The translations under genes and the position numbers were made by a program. Below are positions 47,223 through 48,170 of a DNA stretch of 48,170 bases, piece by piece. Source of the stretch: Methanosphaera stadtmanae (GTDB lineage: Archaea; Methanobacteriota; Methanobacteria; Methanobacteriales; Methanobacteriaceae); contig SUTQ01000013.1 of NCBI GenBank assembly GCA_015062805.1, positions 1-48,170 on the forward strand, in the 5' to 3' direction. Below the pieces are notes generated by a model. It was not told the DNA's origin. It did not search any database and worked only from the letters and a program-made list of their open reading frames with translations. How positions within the stretch are numbered: the first letter of the stretch is position 1; every line of letters begins with the position of its first letter.

Positions 47223-48170
47223 TTAAAATATTGGAAAATCTTGAATATATTTTTTATCTAGTTTTAAAGCAATTTCTGCCTTTTCAAGTTCCATACCTAA
47301 ATATGCCGAATGTTCCATTCTACTAATTAAGTCTCTTCTTAATATTTCTTCATATATTGCTCGGGCAGTTGTTCCTTCTATCACACAGTTCAATTCATAA
47401 TCCTTGTATAATATTGCTCTGATCATGTTGTCTTCAACAACAATTTTAAAGCTGCCCTTCAAGTCGGGAACGAATTTTCCATCAGCTACTGCATGTATGT
47501 GTGGAATGTTACTTGTATCAATTTTTATGTCATCTTTTTTGAATTGGTCTTTGTAGTTTACCAGCGTTATGCCTAAATTTTTTGGAATTGTTTCCTTTAT
47601 CCTGGATATGAACATCATGTCAGATGCAGTTTTCAGTTCTTTAATACTATTTTTTGTTTTTAAACTACTTTCCGGTGTAAACAATATGTTGGCATTTGTT
47701 TCCATTGCAATACCACTTAGTACTGCATGAACTCCATTACTGTCCGCATCCAGTAATTCTGATACATTACCTATACCGAAGAACATTGCTTGGTTTGGAT
47801 TTCTTTCTCTGAACAGTTTACATGCACATATTGATTCTGTGAGTGAAGGGCTGTTGATCGGATCAAGAAGTGGGTCTGCTATTGTTGTCACACATTTACA
47901 TTTCTTTGTAAGTTTCTCAAGAGATTCCACTTTTTCCGTTGCAGTTTCTGGAATGTAATTATTATTGTAGTTTGTTGGAATGATAACTGCCTTGGCATCA
48001 TACTTTTTAATGTAATTAAGAATCTTTTCATAATTACCATGGTCAAGACTCAATATTAAATCAGCACCTGCCTTTAACCCTTCTTTAATCTCATTGGTAT
48101 TCATTGTGTCAATACTTAAACCGATATCGAAATTATCCTTAACCAACTTGATCATATGATATGCTTTTTC
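47223..48170 (-). CDS. Dihydropteroate-synthase-like protein, 5' end outside the window
   Basis: The frame runs open to the right edge of the window, so the N terminus is missing. An internal ATG at 48155 is not a convincing start. The visible 315 residues hold a pterin-binding TIM barrel, with FDIGLSIDTMNTNEI and the block TTIADPLLDPINSPSLTES, followed by a C-terminal region of about 100 residues. It fits the archaeal dihydropteroate synthase-related family (TIGR00284), about 500 residues when complete, which is a candidate for the condensing step of tetrahydromethanopterin synthesis. That function is not settled. Confidence 0.8.
   Translation of the reverse strand, partial: EKAYHMIKLVKDNFDIGLSIDTMNTNEIKEGLKAGADLILSLDHGNYEKILNYIKKYDAKAVIIPTNYNNNYIPETATEKVESLEKLTKKCKCVTTIADPLLDPINSPSLTESICACKLFRERNPNQAMFFGIGNVSELLDADSNGVHAVLSGIAMETNANILFTPESSLKTKNSIKELKTASDMMFISRIKETIPKNLGITLVNYKDQFKKDDIKIDTSNIPHIHAVADGKFVPDLKGSFKIVVEDNMIRAILYKDYELNCVIEGTTARAIYEEILRRDLISRMEHSAYLGMELEKAEIALKLDKKYIQDFPIF

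Overview
The window is a gene-dense, very AT-rich piece of a methanogen chromosome. The proteins point to the order Methanobacteriales: methyl-coenzyme M reductase, the full Mtr methyltransferase, the Mvh hydrogenase, several methanogenesis marker proteins, and genes for cofactor F420, tetrahydromethanopterin (H4MPT) and methanofuran. The base composition and the Mcr arrangement make a Methanosphaera-like organism the best guess: a BDGA operon of the isoenzyme II type, with mcrC left alone in front of mtr. That assignment is inference. No CRISPR array, insertion sequence, tRNA or rRNA was seen.

Layout. 0.1-5.6 kb, minus strand: the termination nuclease FttA/aCPSF1, proteasome beta subunit, an Mrp-type Fe-S carrier ATPase, and Mmp7 with a coupled small partner. 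5.7-11.3 kb: a TraB-like membrane protein, a tiny zinc protein, a tRNA thiolation-type enzyme, a DegT aminotransferase, Trm1 and an unknown anchored protein. 11.8-16.9 kb: an Lrp regulator, MptA, a small conserved protein, CofG, Taw2 and Mmp10. 17.0-23.8 kb: the operon mcrC-mtrEDCBAFGH-mmp14. 23.8-27.9 kb: HtpX, CobY, a PRC-barrel protein and sufBC. 28.4-37.3 kb: the hydrogenase genes mvhDGA and the reductase genes mrtBDGA, separated by an unusual radical-SAM-like gene and long structured noncoding DNA. 37.9-48.2 kb: dihydroorotase, a TmcAL-like protein, an FKBP isomerase, Pcc1, L10e, PEP synthase, MfnA, a ubiquitin-like sulfur carrier beside a second thiolation enzyme, and a truncated dihydropteroate-synthase-like gene.

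How the genes work together. Mvh takes electrons from H2, normally for heterodisulfide reduction. Mrt releases methane from methyl-coenzyme M. Mtr links the H4MPT and coenzyme M methyl pools at the cost or gain of a sodium gradient. Mmp10 methylates an arginine of the Mcr alpha subunit. McrC and Mmp7 belong to the machinery that activates Mcr. MptA, CofG, MfnA and CobY make the cofactors these enzymes need, and SufBC and Mrp supply Fe-S clusters.

The least explained material is noncoding. It includes a 258-base region after mrtA closed by a 12-bp perfect stem, dyad-rich spacers upstream of mvh and mrt, a DtxR-like palindrome on the suf side of the suf/mvh spacer, and a repeated C-run plus T-run at five gene ends that resembles a target for the FttA encoded here. 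All of this was read by eye; no folding or database search was run.
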